Under the pieces are notes generated by a model, which ran no database searches, had not been told where the DNA came from, and saw nothing but the letters and a program-made list of their open reading frames with translations. Of a stretch of DNA of 64,000 bases, positions 24,926 through 36,800 are shown piece by piece (positions within the stretch are counted from its first letter, which is position 1; the number at the start of each line of letters is the position of its first letter). The stretch spans positions 3,720,001-3,784,000 of the forward strand of contig NC_084776.1 of the NCBI RefSeq assembly GCF_028858725.1, read 5' to 3'. This DNA is from Colius striatus (lineage: Eukaryota > Chordata > Aves > Coliiformes > Coliidae). A program made the position numbers and the translations under genes.

Positions 24926-26925
24926 ATTAACCCAGCATGTTTCCTCCTGATAAGCCATGTCTACCACAGCAAGAGTGACGTAACTCAGTTTCTACAAAGG
25001 TCATGGTGGTTTGTTGGTTGTTTTTCTTTTGCTTAAAATAATCTTACTGGTGTGGAAAGATTGCTTCTTTCCTCAGACTTGATCCTTAAAACCTTCAGAG
25101 AAGTGCATGCGAGAGAACGTAGTTTATATATTCCTAAAGTAGTGTTTCAAGCCATATGGTACATCTTACTGGCATACAGTCTGAGGGGAACTCTAGAGAA
25201 GAAAATAAATCTTTCTGTAGCAGTATTTTACCTACAAATCCTCATCTAGCTCATAGTATTTGTCATTAGGAGTAGGTATTTAGTAAAGCTGCCAAGGACT
25301 TCTGAGGCAAATTAGTGCCAACTGAACGCAGGGTTAACAGGAAAAAAAACCCTCCCATTTTCTTTTATAGCAAATTTTTAAATCCTTCCTATTCTCAAGC
25401 ATCTCCTGTGTATTCATAAACCTCTGACCTGTAACTCATTGCACTTGAACACCAACAGCAATCTCTCAGATTCACACTTTGCTTAATATGACTCAGGATT
25501 TGGGGCTTACCTAACAAACACGAAATTTTTCAAACCTAAAATGTCACTGTATTGAAGCCACAGTTGTAATGAATTATACTGACTTTGAGGCCATTGAACT
25601 GTTTCTATCTTGCACAGAATTTGTAAAAGAAACCACCTATTTCTTATAGATAGTATATTTTAATAGCTTTCCCCTGTCCTTTTGTGATTTCTTAAGCCCA
25701 TATTGGTGTTCATCAATGACGTTCCATGCATGAGATTGAAAAACAAGCAACTAAATTGAGCCAGCTGAGAAGCAAAATCAATGAATTCTGTCTTTTCCTC
25801 ACTGGAAGAAGTGTGGTAGTTACTCTGTAAGACCTTGAATGTAAAGGAAAGAAAACAGGAGACTCCTCACATCTTTCCTAAACAGCACCATCTCTTCTCA
25901 CAGAAAGCTGGATCCAGGCTTTGCTGTCGTCTAGGGAAGGGGTGAACAAAATCAGTCACTTGAAAAAGCGAATGAATCATGAGGCTGCTCAGTCCTGTGT
26001 GGGGTGATGTTACAGAAACAGAAATGCTCCCCCTGGTCTGCCTGTGAATCACTCTTCCCTCTCAGGAATTAAAATACAAAAAAGGATGTTTCCCAGAAGT
26101 GAGGTGTAGATTGTGGAAGGAAAAGAAAAGTGGCAGAGGTGGCTTCTTCCTTCCTTTTCAGAATGTGAGCTCAGTGAGAATCTTTCCCCGCTGACCCCCA
26201 TTCAGGGCATTTTGTTCTCGTTCATACAAATTGCTGTTTAATAAATGCTGTCAGTGTCTGTCCCTTGGTAGCACAGCAGACATTAAATAAAGCGCTGTTC
26301 AGTTCCCTGTGACTGACAGCTATCACCTGCATCACATGATCAAAGTGGGGGATGTTTTGTGCCTCCACTCACATGGTACCTGGATTTTTTTTAAAAAAAG
26401 GAGAGTCCTCCAGAGCTGAACTGTCACTGAATATTGAACAATCAGTTTGGGGATGGCCTTTTACCTGGACAGGATGTTTGTGCCATCTCAGCATGATGCT
26501 GTGACTGGACTGGCTTAAATGCACTGAACTCCTCCATGGCTGTAGATCCAGTAGACATTATGTTGAATGTGTGATATTTATAGGGTAGTTTTAGAAGCAG
26601 GAGAAGTAATTCCACTGCCAACCTGCACTGAAAACAAGTGTATATTTGTTTGATAGTTAAAATCCTGTAGCTAGCAAAACCCAGGAGTTCTCTGTAGGTT
26701 AGCTGTGGTCTGACTTCATGCATTCTCCCACTTACTGTCCATGCTTTGCTTTGCTTCTCTTCTCAGAGCTAGTTACTCTGTATGATTAGTGAACTAATGG
26801 GTGATGATTTCTGTTTAAAAAGAAGCTGCTGTAATGATACAAATCTTGCCAACATTAGTTTATGACTTCAGCTTAAAAGATGTGCAGGTTAGATATTCAT
26901 GATTATAACTGGTCTAATCCCTTTA

Positions 26926-26997
26926 TTCTGCAGGGGGGTTGGACTAGATGATCTCTGGAGGTCCCTTCCAACCCTACCATTCTGTGGTTCTATGATT
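26926..26997 (+). mobile_element. CR1 LINE tail inside the PITPNC1 3' UTR
   Basis: About 70 bp: CAGGGGGGTTGGACTAGATG, then 'atctctggaggtcccttccaaccc' and 'attctgtggttctatgatt'. This is only the extreme 3' end of CR1. It would be part of the PITPNC1 transcript if the distal poly(A) site is used. Confidence 0.9.
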
Positions 26998-28810
26998 AGT
27001 AGCAGAATCACAACATTGGCAGAGAAGGGAGACCTCTGAAAACATAAAGCATTGTTCAGTTGTTTTCATTTCCTGAATTTGACCTATATAGAAATCATTT
27101 AGGTCTGTTCCACCTGAAAGTCCATTTTTCAATTATTCTTTGTCAAAGAAAAATTTGCTCAGCCTACTCATAATGCCCCTGTGTTTACACACCACTGTTT
27201 CTATAGACCTCTTGGCACCTGGGTTGGACTGAGATTGTTAGACCAGAGCAGTCAGAGCCGTGCTCGTGTTTAACTGGTTGATTTCCAGTCCCATGCAGAT
27301 ACATTGGTTGTGGTAGGAAGCACGTTTGGTGATAAGGCACGTCTGGAAAGGATTCACATGCTTGCAAAGGGCACGTTATTACAGCTGCATGACAGAGCTG
27401 GAGAAGGAAGACACTGACCACGTCTTGGAAAAAATGTCAGACTGCTCAATGCTGTGTCTCTGTGAGTGCTGCTGCTGCAGCCCTTCCACGGAGCAGTGCA
27501 GCTCTCCAGGAGGGCCAGATCTATTCACCCAACCACCTGAATTCACCGTGGCTACAAGGATCACCATCAGACATGTTGCCTCTATATTGCTTCCTAAGAA
27601 AGGCAGATAAAAAGATCTGCAATGTTTCATGGCTTTGGATAAGAAATACTCCAGGCTTTTCATTGACTGTGAATTACCCTCTGCTGTGCTCTGCTTGACT
27701 TTCCCCACCAGTTATTGGTCAGTATCTTTCTCTGGTTGGTTGGGGTTGGTTTGTTTAAGGTAGGATAACTTTTTCTAGAATATTCCCACTCAAAACCACA
27801 CCAAACTGGATTTTGGAAGTTGTCATCGAGGAGAAGACAGTTCAGAGCAAATAATGTGATTGTTTGAGTTTCTGTTAAAGCCTTCTCCCAGCTTTGCTTC
27901 TATTTGTGTGTATTTCATACAGAACAATCATTACAAAACAACTGACAAGTCAGTGCTGACAAGGGAGGTAGATCCAAGAAATTAACAAGGGGAGGTAGCT
28001 GTCAAGACTATGAGGAGCAGCACATTCCTGAAACACATACTTAATGGGATTGCTTATGAATGTAATGGTTAATTTTGTAAATGACTGGATGAATCCTATG
28101 GAAAGAAACTCTTTGACCTTATTCTTTGGCTTTTTTTGGTTATTCTGGAAGGTGATTTTGTGGCATCTAGTAGCCAGTTCGCGTTAATTGCTGCTGTAGA
28201 CATTTTGAAATGGAAATATTTGTTCCTTGAATTTTAGTTTGTAACAAGACCGCTGTATTTTGTTAAAACTGCTTTGAAGCTTGCTGCACTATACCTTCAA
28301 AGCAATTAGCTATCATTTGAAATAAGCCAAATGTATATGCTTTTTATGAATTAGTGAGTACAGTAAGAGAGAATTCATGATCTTGTCAATAGGAGCTTTT
28401 CTGTCTCCATTGTTTGGACTTGGTTTTATATGTGCAAGTTAAAACTGCTAAATAAGTCTAACAATGTTTTGCTTTGAATGAACAGCATGGTCATTGAATT
28501 ACAATCTCCAGTAGTTGTGTGGTGTCACTTAAAAAGGTTTCATTGGTTTATTTCATTTCTGTGATAATTCCAGGTAACTCTGAATGTCCAGTAACTAGTT
28601 TCTTTTATGTAGAGCAATGATGGCTACGTTAGGCAACACACCACGACCATCAAAGAAGGACCAAGTTGTGAAATGCTCTGCATGTTAAATAATGCAAGGC
28701 TCAGCAGGAGAATCTGATTGTCATATCTCTCATTCATATCACTTAGTTTCTGAATTTTTCCAAATTATTTATTATTTTTAATATTGTATTTTTCCTCACA
28801 TTTTGTTGTA

Positions 28811-28816
28811 AATAAA
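28811..28816 (+). terminator. Candidate distal polyadenylation signal of PITPNC1
   Basis: This AATAAA lies in a very AT-rich context (TTTTGTTGTAAATAAACTACC), with a TTGTGGCTCTTT stretch about 25-35 bases later that could serve as the downstream element. It is the last good signal before the NOL11 promoter region. Confidence 0.55.
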
Positions 28817-28835
28817 CTACCAACAATTATTCTTT

Positions 28836-29817
28836 ACAATTGTGGCTCTTTCCTTTTACCAAGCCTCCTCTAGCAAGGAACAGAGCCATTAACTTTTCTG
28901 TCCCCAGCTCTGCAAGTCACTTGCACAAAGAATTGGCTTTGCAAGGAAAATTCAAACCACTTACAGCATCGACTAGGTTGTGGTGTGCCTCAGCTTTTAA
29001 AGATTTTACCGGGCCAGGTGCCCCCACCAGTCTGGCTTGAGCCCTATCCATTTGCAAATCAGCCTTTCCTTTACAATGAGGCTTTTCTGTAGGGAATCTA
29101 ATTCTCTATGCAGGGTCTGGCAACCCAGTGTGCAAATATACTCTGGAAAACACTGGGAAAGAGACCACTCAAAGCCTCTCAGACTTGTCTACAAGTTATC
29201 TAATTTCTGTCAACAGGAATTTCACACCTTCAGTTATTCTTGAAGCTTTTCAGTAGAGGCTTGGCATCCGAAAATGACATTCACTTACACAGTGGAGAAA
29301 TGCTTCACAACAGCATAGGAGGGGACACAGCAAACATAGACCAGGAAAATGTTTAAGGTAGGAATCTGATGGTGCCAAAGCAACAGAAAGCAGGCAACCC
29401 TCTGTGGCCTTGAATCCACGGTGAGGACTTCTCAGTGGCTTCAGCACATTAAGATGCTGCTGGGGTGAGGATGTGGAGCCTTGCCCTGCGGACAGCTGGC
29501 TGACTGGCCACCAAGGTGAAGTTGTCTTGACTGTCCTCTGACAGGCAAAATGACGTCTGGACTCCCCAGCAAGCAGCTAGGCCGGTGTCAAGCCCCTGAC
29601 ATCGTGGTGCTGGCAACACGTGTTCCCCAGCAGCGGTCAGCGGCCAGCACAGTAACAAATCTAATGGCTGGGCCTGGCCTGTTTTCTTGTTGGTTTGACT
29701 TGATGTTTTTTACAGTTTGGGCTCATATTGCTTGGGCCTTATTAAACTGTGCAGACAAAATACTAGTGCAGGAGAATTCATGAGGAATTGGTTAAAAACC
29801 TGAACCAGTGACCGTGG
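28836..29817. other. Intergenic, PITPNC1 to NOL11
   Basis: About 1 kb between the inferred PITPNC1 poly(A) site and the minisatellite. I see no gene, RNA or mobile element in it. Confidence 0.6.
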
Positions 29818-30196
29818 CCATTGGTGGATTTGGGCTGCATTGGTGGATTTAGGTTGTGTTGGTGGATTTGGGCTGCATGGGTGGATTTAGGCTGTGTTGG
29901 TAGATTTGGGCTGCATGGGTGGATTGGGCTGTGTTGGTGAATTTGGGCTGTGTTGGTGGATTTGGGCTGCATGGGTGGATTTGGGCTGCGTTGGTGGATT
30001 TGGGCTGCATGGGTGGATTTGGGCTGTGTTGGTGGATTTGGGCTGCGTTGGTGGATTTGGGCTGAATGGGTGGATTTGGGCAGTGTTGGTGGATTTGGGC
30101 TGCGTTGGTGGATTTGGGCTGCATGGTTGGATTTGGGCTGTGTTGGTGGATTTGGGCTGCGTTGGTGGATTTGGGCTGCATGGGTGGATTTGGGCT
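29818..30196 (+). repeat. 19-bp minisatellite, about 20 tandem copies
   Basis: The unit is G-C/T-A/G-T-G/T-G-GTGGATTTGGGCT, 19 bp, repeated about 20 times with few substitutions and one single-T deletion (near 29925). The variable bases fall mostly in the first five positions of the unit, giving interleaved GCATGG, GTGTTG and GCGTTG types. The strand is strongly G-rich. Because 19 is not a multiple of three and the unit lacks stops in most frames, long meaningless open frames appear on both strands. The array ends 476 bp before the NOL11 start codon. Confidence 0.96.
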
Positions 30197-30585
30197 GCCT
30201 CTGGCAGAGGGAAAAAATCCACCCTTTATTCACAAAAATGAGACACCTCATGGGGCAGAAATCAGTCTTAAAACCAGCAGTGTTTTGCCGTGTAGGTGCA
30301 AAACCACAGCAGTCGTTCACCTCCTGTCCCTTCGCTCATCTGTGTGTAAGTGACACCTCACTCAGGTACCAACGGCCATAGAAACCATCCGGTTAAAACT
30401 GTGCCAGCAACGTGCTGGGAACAACTGAGTAGCTAGCACATCCTCCCGGGAAGCGGCGGGACCGGCAGCCCCGGCCGGGCAGGGCACGGCCCCACGACAC
30501 CACGACACCAAGTCGCGACAGAACGTTTCCCTTCGGCCGTGCCGGAACCCGCCGACCGGCCGCGGCGCCCCGGGCAGAGGCAGCG

Positions 30586-30595
30586 GCGCATGCGC
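30586..30595. promoter_or_regulatory. NRF1-type palindrome GCGCATGCGC
   Basis: A perfect match to the NRF1 core, 78 bp before the NOL11 ATG. The ATG inside it is out of frame with NOL11, so transcription probably starts downstream of it. Confidence 0.75.
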
Positions 30596-30645
30596 GGTGC
30601 CGCCGCCACGGCGGGTGACGCGCGGGCTCGTAGCGCCACGCCACG

Positions 30646-30655
30646 TCTCGCGAGA
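30646..30655. promoter_or_regulatory. TCTCGCGAGA promoter palindrome
   Basis: A perfect 10-bp palindrome of the TCTCGCGAGA class found in TATA-less housekeeping promoters and bound by ZBTB33-type factors. It ends 17 bp before the NOL11 start codon, so it probably lies close to the transcription start. Confidence 0.75.
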
Positions 30656-30669
30656 GCGGGAAGCTCGCC

Positions 30670-30680
30670 AAGATGGCGGC
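30670..30680 (+). promoter_or_regulatory. YY1 motif overlapping the NOL11 start codon
   Basis: AAGATGGCGGC is the extended YY1 site commonly found just downstream of transcription starts, and here it includes the ATG at 30673. The same 11-mer occurs in the BPTF leader (46797-46807). Confidence 0.7.
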
Positions 30681-30822
30681 TCTGTGCGAGAGCTTCACGC
30701 TGTGCGGGTTGGGGCCCAGCGGCGGCGTCGGCCTCGGCGGCGGCCTCTTGGCGCTGGAGCCGGGCCCCGACCCCGACCACGTTCTGCTCACCGACCGCGG
30801 CAGGACGGCCACGCTCTTTAAG
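30673..30822 (+). CDS. NOL11: NOL11 exon 1 (residues 1-50)
   Basis: Encodes [20 protein letters not shown] and on to [10 protein letters not shown]; the donor is GTAACG. The sequence is GC-rich, and a Gly/Leu-rich stretch makes it the least conserved part of the protein. The RTATLFK end continues into the conserved propeller strand of exon 2. Confidence 0.95.
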
Positions 30823-33800
30823 GTAACGGCCCGGCCTGCCGGTCCTCGGGAGCGTCGCCGCCGCCGCCGGCCGGCTCGGGCTCCCGGCGGGGTTTCTCCG
30901 GGCCAGGCCTCGGGGCCGCGCTCCCGCCCGCCGCGGCCGGGCTGTCCAGAGTCTGTCGGAGGTGGCGGCCCGGACGCCCCCCGCTTCGTCCGCCCGGCCG
31001 CGGGCCGCCATCCCTGGGCTGGAGGCAGAACGGTGGGGTCTGGCGCTGCGCCGGAGCTGGGCGCCCGTGGCACGGCCCCGGCTGCGGGAGCGGGGCCCTG
31101 GCCTGCTCGACCCTGCGCTCCGCCGCTGTCACCTGGCCGCCAGCGGAACGGCTGTCGGCTTAGGCGGTTGCTTCCATGTTGCTCCTTTTGCCAATTTTGT
31201 TGCTTCGTCCCAAGAAACGCTTCCATCCCGAAGCTGCAGGGCATGTGGCATTGCCTTACAGGAGCCTGCGTTTTGTCCAGCTCTCAGTTTTGTGCCAACT
31301 GCCTTCCTGCAGGCTGCAGGTTGAAAGACTTTAGTTTGCAACACTTCAAACTAAAAAGCAAATTCTGGTTTAATATATGCACATAATTCCATAGACCATA
31401 ATAAGAAGCCTTAGGAAATACTTGGGGTCTTATGTTTAACTGGCATTCATGGGGCTAAGGATTGGATCTTAGTGGTTCCTGGGACAACCTCCTTCAGGTG
31501 GTTTATTCCCACTGCCAAGACCACGTGAGAGAACATAAACATGTTGGTAAATCTGCACAGCACAGCTCTGTGCTGATGAGGGGGTTGTTGAACACTCCTG
31601 GAGTACCTGGGAGTAAATCATATCAAACATCAGTTTAGAGAGTAAAAATCATTGCTCTTAGTCCCCTTAATTTACATTGAAACAGGAAGATTAAAAATGT
31701 GTTGCTGTGCATTATTGTGTTGGTGTGTAAAAGTAACTTACACTAGTGATTAAAACTAACACCTTCACTTTGGGTTTCATGATGTAACTTTGACCCATAA
31801 TAGGCAGCCAGGTTTATTTTTTGTGTGAGAAGAAAATATTTCTAATGAATGTGGAATTCTTTCATGCCCAAGCAGAAGCTCTGAGTATGGCATTTTTCAT
31901 ATCTTGGTGTTCTTATTCAGATCAGACATGTGTGCTTCACATTTCCTTTCTGTTGTGAGAAAAATCCCCAAAGTGCCTTGTGTGGCTTTTTAACTACAAT
32001 GTTGTTCTTATTCTTCCAGGTGTCAGATCAGAAGCCACTAGGCTGTTGGTCAGTTAAACATGGGCAGATGATCACATGTCCAGTTGTGTGCAACTTTGAA
32101 ACTCATGAATACGTAGCTGTTCAGGATGACAAGGTGAGTCTTCTGAATGAGTGTAGGTAGAGAAGAGATCAGCAGTGTTACATTTTTGTCTAGCACGGAG
32201 CTCTTGGCAGTCTCTTGCAGTTCAGCTCCCCTCTGCTCTTTGAGAGGACAGGGATGTGCAGTTCTGTGCTAAGGAGAAATTATTTCTCTTGTTGCAGACT
32301 GAGTGACGTTTAGAACTGGATGGTCATTGTACTGAAGTGATTAAAATAGTTACCTGCATCATTGGATTTCTGCTCATGAAACACACTGCCTGTTTGTGCC
32401 CTTGTAGTGTCATCTCAGTACATGCTAAACCTCTGGCATTTTGTTGTTATTGCTGATGAAGTATCTTTCCTGACCTTTCCTTCCTCTTGAAACTCTTCCA
32501 GATCAGGTCATCTCCATCTTTAAACTGTCAATTGCTTTTATCTACTTGTATTTAGAATTCTGTATCTTTTCCCTTAACCTTCTTCTTCACTGATTCATAG
32601 AATGGTGGGGGTTGGAAGGGACCTTTAAAGATCATCTAGTCCAGCTCCCCCTGCCAAAGCAGGTCCCACCTAGGTCAGGTCACACAGGAATGCATCCAGA
32701 TGGGTTTTGAAGACCTCCAGAGAAGGAGCCTCCACACCCTCCCTGGGCAGCCTGTTCCCTGTCCTTTCTTTGCAATCTAAGATTCCTGAGCTTGGTTTGT
32801 GTTCCTGTTGTCTCTGTGTCAGTTTCTCCCCATGCAGACTTCCCCTGGCTCAGTTTCCACTGAGGCTTCTGTGAATATTTTCTCTCTATTCTCCTCCTGT
32901 CTTTCAGTGAGATGCAATTGCTGGTATTTTGCATGCTGTATATTCCTCTTTTTACTGTGCTTAAAAGTGATGCTTCTCTTCAAGGTTTTAAGAATATGGA
33001 AGAATGAAGATGTTAACTTGGACAAAGTATTTAAAGCAACGGTAAGTTTCCGATGTGTGTTCACTTCTATTTCTGAAGTGTGTTCACATTTTGAATCTTG
33101 GTGGAGGGAAGAGCTGCTCATAGACTGATAACAGTACACTTTATCTGGTCATTATCTTAACTTGTGGTCCCTGGTGTTCTGGAATATTGTAAGGAATCTG
33201 CTTGGACTGAGAGACTTGATGATAAAAGTATTACTCTTAAAATGATTCACGTCCCAAGTGCAAGGTTTCAGCAGACCATCGGCTGAAGGTGTGTCTGTAA
33301 AGATGGTGAATTATGTTCAAACAGATCTATCTCTTCTGCTGATGGATGTGTCAAGCAGTGCTTTGTGCTGGACTGGGAAGTGGTTGCTTAAACTCCTCAC
33401 TTTTACCTGCTTTACATGATGTGGCTCAGAAAGGTGATGTTTGTTGGGTCTGTTCTGGCTTTTTGCTGGGGCCAAGTATTGCAAATCACTCATTTCAGAG
33501 AAGTGGCTACGAGGCCTATGTGATAAAAAATCCCACAGATTCATCTATTACTTGGATGTTGAAAGACCTTTTGAAAAAAATCACAGGTCAGCCACTTGGT
33601 TGTCAAGGTATTGCAGTGAAGAACACAGACCTTTTTCCCCTCTAGCTCTCAGCTGATGTGTACCGAATCCATTCGCTGCCCAGCGGAGGCCCGGTGGTGC
33701 TGTTCAGAGCAGGTGCTGTGCGAACTTTGGATGTCCTTCTGGAAGCCCCACAACAAGAAATTGAAAGTGTTATCTCAGATGAAGTCATCAAGTGAGTGTG

Positions 33801-36800
33801 ACATGTTATGAAGCTTGTGGCTTGCTCAGAGGACTTGATGATATGTTGTTCCTATTTCAAGGTGGTAGAGGTGGAATCTAAAGACTGACACCTTGGGGTT
33901 TGGTGCTTTTTTCCAACACATTGTATTTCTGAATCTTAAAATGATTTATACAGATGCCCTAAAAATAAGAGTCTGCTTTAAGAATGGTGATATGACTTTA
34001 GCTGTATCCTACAGTTGAGAAGACATTCACACAGCTTTCTGGTTTCAGGTGGAGTGAAGCTTTTATGGAAGGTCAACAACCTGTCCTAATTTTCACTACG
34101 GAGAAAGTGAGTGGAACACTTGTTAAAAAACCCTTTCCTAGCAGCACATCCAAGTGCTTTTTCTAAAATCCATCACCTGTTTCATTTGATTTTTAAGAGC
34201 TTTTAGGGAAATTGTTAGCCTGGTTCAATCAAGTATCCTGTGTTGGTGATAGAACAGTTAAACTGAAGTTGTGTTGCCTTCGGGGACAAGGAGTCTGGCT
34301 GTTAGATCCTCAGAGACCAATTAAGATTAATGATTAAAGTAGATGATTGTCTGACTCTGACTCTCTTGCTCTCAAATATTCCTTCATTGAGAAGAACTTA
34401 TTAAAGAGGATTTGTGGGTTTTTTAACAAAAGAATTGAACATGAATTTGTATTTATTCAAATGCTTCATCCTGTGAATCCATTTGTTGTATTAGAGTTTT
34501 CTGTATGTGCTTGAATGCCAACTTTTCTGAATGAGGCTGATGTCCTGTAGAAAACGTTTCAGAAAACACAAATTCCCAATTGTACCCAAATAAGAAGTTA
34601 AGCAGTACCAATATCTGACTTTCTGGTATCTCTGCTTTGTGTAAATGGAAGGAAAGCTCAATTATCTTTTTTGTTTTAGGATGGGAATTTTTTTGTCTAC
34701 GTGCAGAAAGTTAAGACCAACAGTCTACAGAAATACAAACTGGAACACCAGGAATTATCTAAACCACTGAATTTCACAGCATGTATAAAAAATACAAGCA
34801 TCACACTTCTTTGTTTGTGTAAGTTATGTTTTCTAACTGGATGTAATTAGCAAGGAAATGTATGGAAGGACATAAAATGATGATATTTGTGAATTACTAT
34901 TTAATGTTTTTATCTTTTTAAACTTTATAAAAAAAAATATTGATAGAAATAGTAAACCAAGTCTCCCTGATATTTCAGTGGCTGCAAAGGCTGACTTTTC
35001 CTAAATGTTCTGTACCTTGCATGTCTTGTGCTAGCTGTGCTTTATTTTGCAGCTTTGCATCATAGCAGGTCCTTTAAATATCCTGTATTGCTTCTCCTTC
35101 AGCACTCACTGGGTTTTGTTCTCTTTGGCTGTTTTCTTGCCATATATCATGTCATATCAGATAGGTTTTAGTACAATAACAGCTGATAAAAGCTCTGTTG
35201 ATCTTCTTTGACAGATTCCAATGACTCTGTGTACAAGGTTCTGATACCGCTGCAGCAAAATAACGAAGATGAAGAACAAATTTTGTCCAAGTCACTACTA
35301 CTAAAGCTTTCAGTATCTGGAAGTGTTCTAAAAGGAACTTCTTTAGTTGTTCTTGATAAAGACCACATTGCAGTATTAGGAAGTCTTTCTACATCTGGTG
35401 AAGAATCCAAAGGTAACTTGAAAAATCAAATTAAGATGTCCTAAGGTCTAAGATGTTCTTGGGCAAGGCACTAAGCAGGAAATAGTGTGAATAGAATGTT
35501 AGTTGGCTCTTGAAACTAGTACATAGTTGAGCTGTGCCATTGGGAACAGTAGCAGAAACAGAACCTTTTCCAGTGACTGTGCTGTGGATTACAGGGCTCA
35601 CTGTTGTGTTTCACCGTTTCATTTCATGGTGTTTGTGAAACAGTTGGGAAGATACAGGGAGAGAACTTGGGAATGAGGGGGAATTAAAAGGACAACTTGA
35701 ACGCTTGTAAAAGGACTTATGTGGGGAAACAGACCTAATGTCTTGTGGGAAATCCGTGTCTAAAAGGAGTAAAATAAACATTTCAGTCTCATGCCTTAAC
35801 TTCTGAAGTGTGGAATCACTGAAATTTCAGCCCCAGAACATAACATTTTAGAAAAATATGTTCTTCCTGACAGGAAGCCACACTGGCTGCTGCCCCTCTT
35901 GCCACAGCTTCTTGGTTAAAGCTCTTCACTGGAAAACTAACTCATTTTAGATATTTTTGTTGAGCTTTAACCAGAATGACTTCATTCTTGATGTTGAGTG
36001 TATTACTCACTGAGCTATTTTGAAACAGTTACTTCTATTTCCTCAAGTGTTTTTAACTGGAAGTGGCAAAGGCAAATGTAGCATGTGTGTTGCTTTTTGA
36101 GGTTGTAACGTTCTGCCTCCTCTGGTTTCTCTAGAGTGCCTAACAATATGGAATACAAAATTTCAGACATTGCAGACTTCAAAGGAACTGCCTCTGGGAA
36201 CCAGTGGACAAGTAAGTTCAATCTTTCTTCTGTGGTCCGTAAGTTTTGTGTGTTTGGCATGAAGAGACTGGTGGGTTTCAGAGTTCTGCCTCTGTTTGCA
36301 AGAGCAGCGAATGCCAATTTCTGAGACAAAACTACTATTGACTAGCTGGTGAGCAGTTTGTCAGAATATTTAGTGGGAGAATGGTGGCTTAGGACAGGGT
36401 TTTTTTGATAATTCAGTACTTTCTCACTTCTGAGGATCTTGATTATTTGGTAAGAGTGAAATAGCTCATTAAATAGAAAACCTAGCCAGTATCTACTTTG
36501 TTCAGGTGGTTTGCAGTTGGTTGTGAAAGTGATCCCTGTGTCTCCCTGAATAACATTTCAAGATGTGCAGATGTCAATTAGTGCCAAGTAAACTGAGACC
36601 TAAGTAATGAAGGCACAAGTGAAATAGAAAAACTGACTGATTGTGTCAGAAAATTGCACAAAGGAGAACTTCCACAATGAAACGATGAAGTGAATTTAAT
36701 GCCTTGGAGCAGCCACTGTTACTTGAAGACACCTCTGGAAAATACCAGAATGCTTCTCATTTCTGTCTTTAAAGTCAGCAGTTAATGAGGGTCTGATGAC

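Larger units (their letters stand above)
24926..28835 (+). other. PITPNC1: Probable PITPNC1 3' UTR
   Basis: This is about 3.9 kb after the PITPNC1 stop with no credible coding region. Canonical AATAAA hexamers sit at 26240-26245, 26286-26291 and 28811-28816. The last is followed by a GT-rich stretch and fits the main end of a long 3' UTR, which this gene has in mammals. A CR1 tail lies inside at about 26926. The extent is inferred from signals only. Confidence 0.6.
30430..31160 (+). promoter_or_regulatory. NOL11: NOL11 CpG-island promoter
   Basis: An abrupt change to very GC- and CpG-rich sequence around NOL11 exon 1, without a TATA box. It contains an NRF1 palindrome (30586-30595), TCTCGCGAGA (30646-30655) and AAGATGGCGGC over the start codon. 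This is the usual architecture of broadly expressed ribosome-biogenesis genes. Borders are judged by eye. Confidence 0.85.

Noticed and set aside
27326-27708. Overlapping open frames on both strands (up to 109 codons) in the PITPNC1 3' UTR
   Set aside because: No recognisable similarity, no spliced structure; most likely chance frames in UTR sequence.
29778-30320. 180-codon minus-strand open frame with repeated PKSTNAAQIHQ-like peptide, and similar frames on the + strand
   Set aside because: All come from the 19-bp minisatellite; period 19 opens every frame in turn. No start context, splice or family support.
30393-31244. 283-codon minus-strand open frame and overlapping frames around NOL11 exon 1
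   Set aside because: Arg/Ala/Gly/Pro composition caused by the CpG island; antisense to the real exon, no similarity.
33216-33286. TTGATGAT ... CTGA pair in NOL11 intron 3 resembling C and D boxes of a snoRNA
   Set aside because: No terminal stem next to the boxes, no clear D'/C' pair or rRNA-matching guide seen by eye. A snoRNA covariance search would decide.
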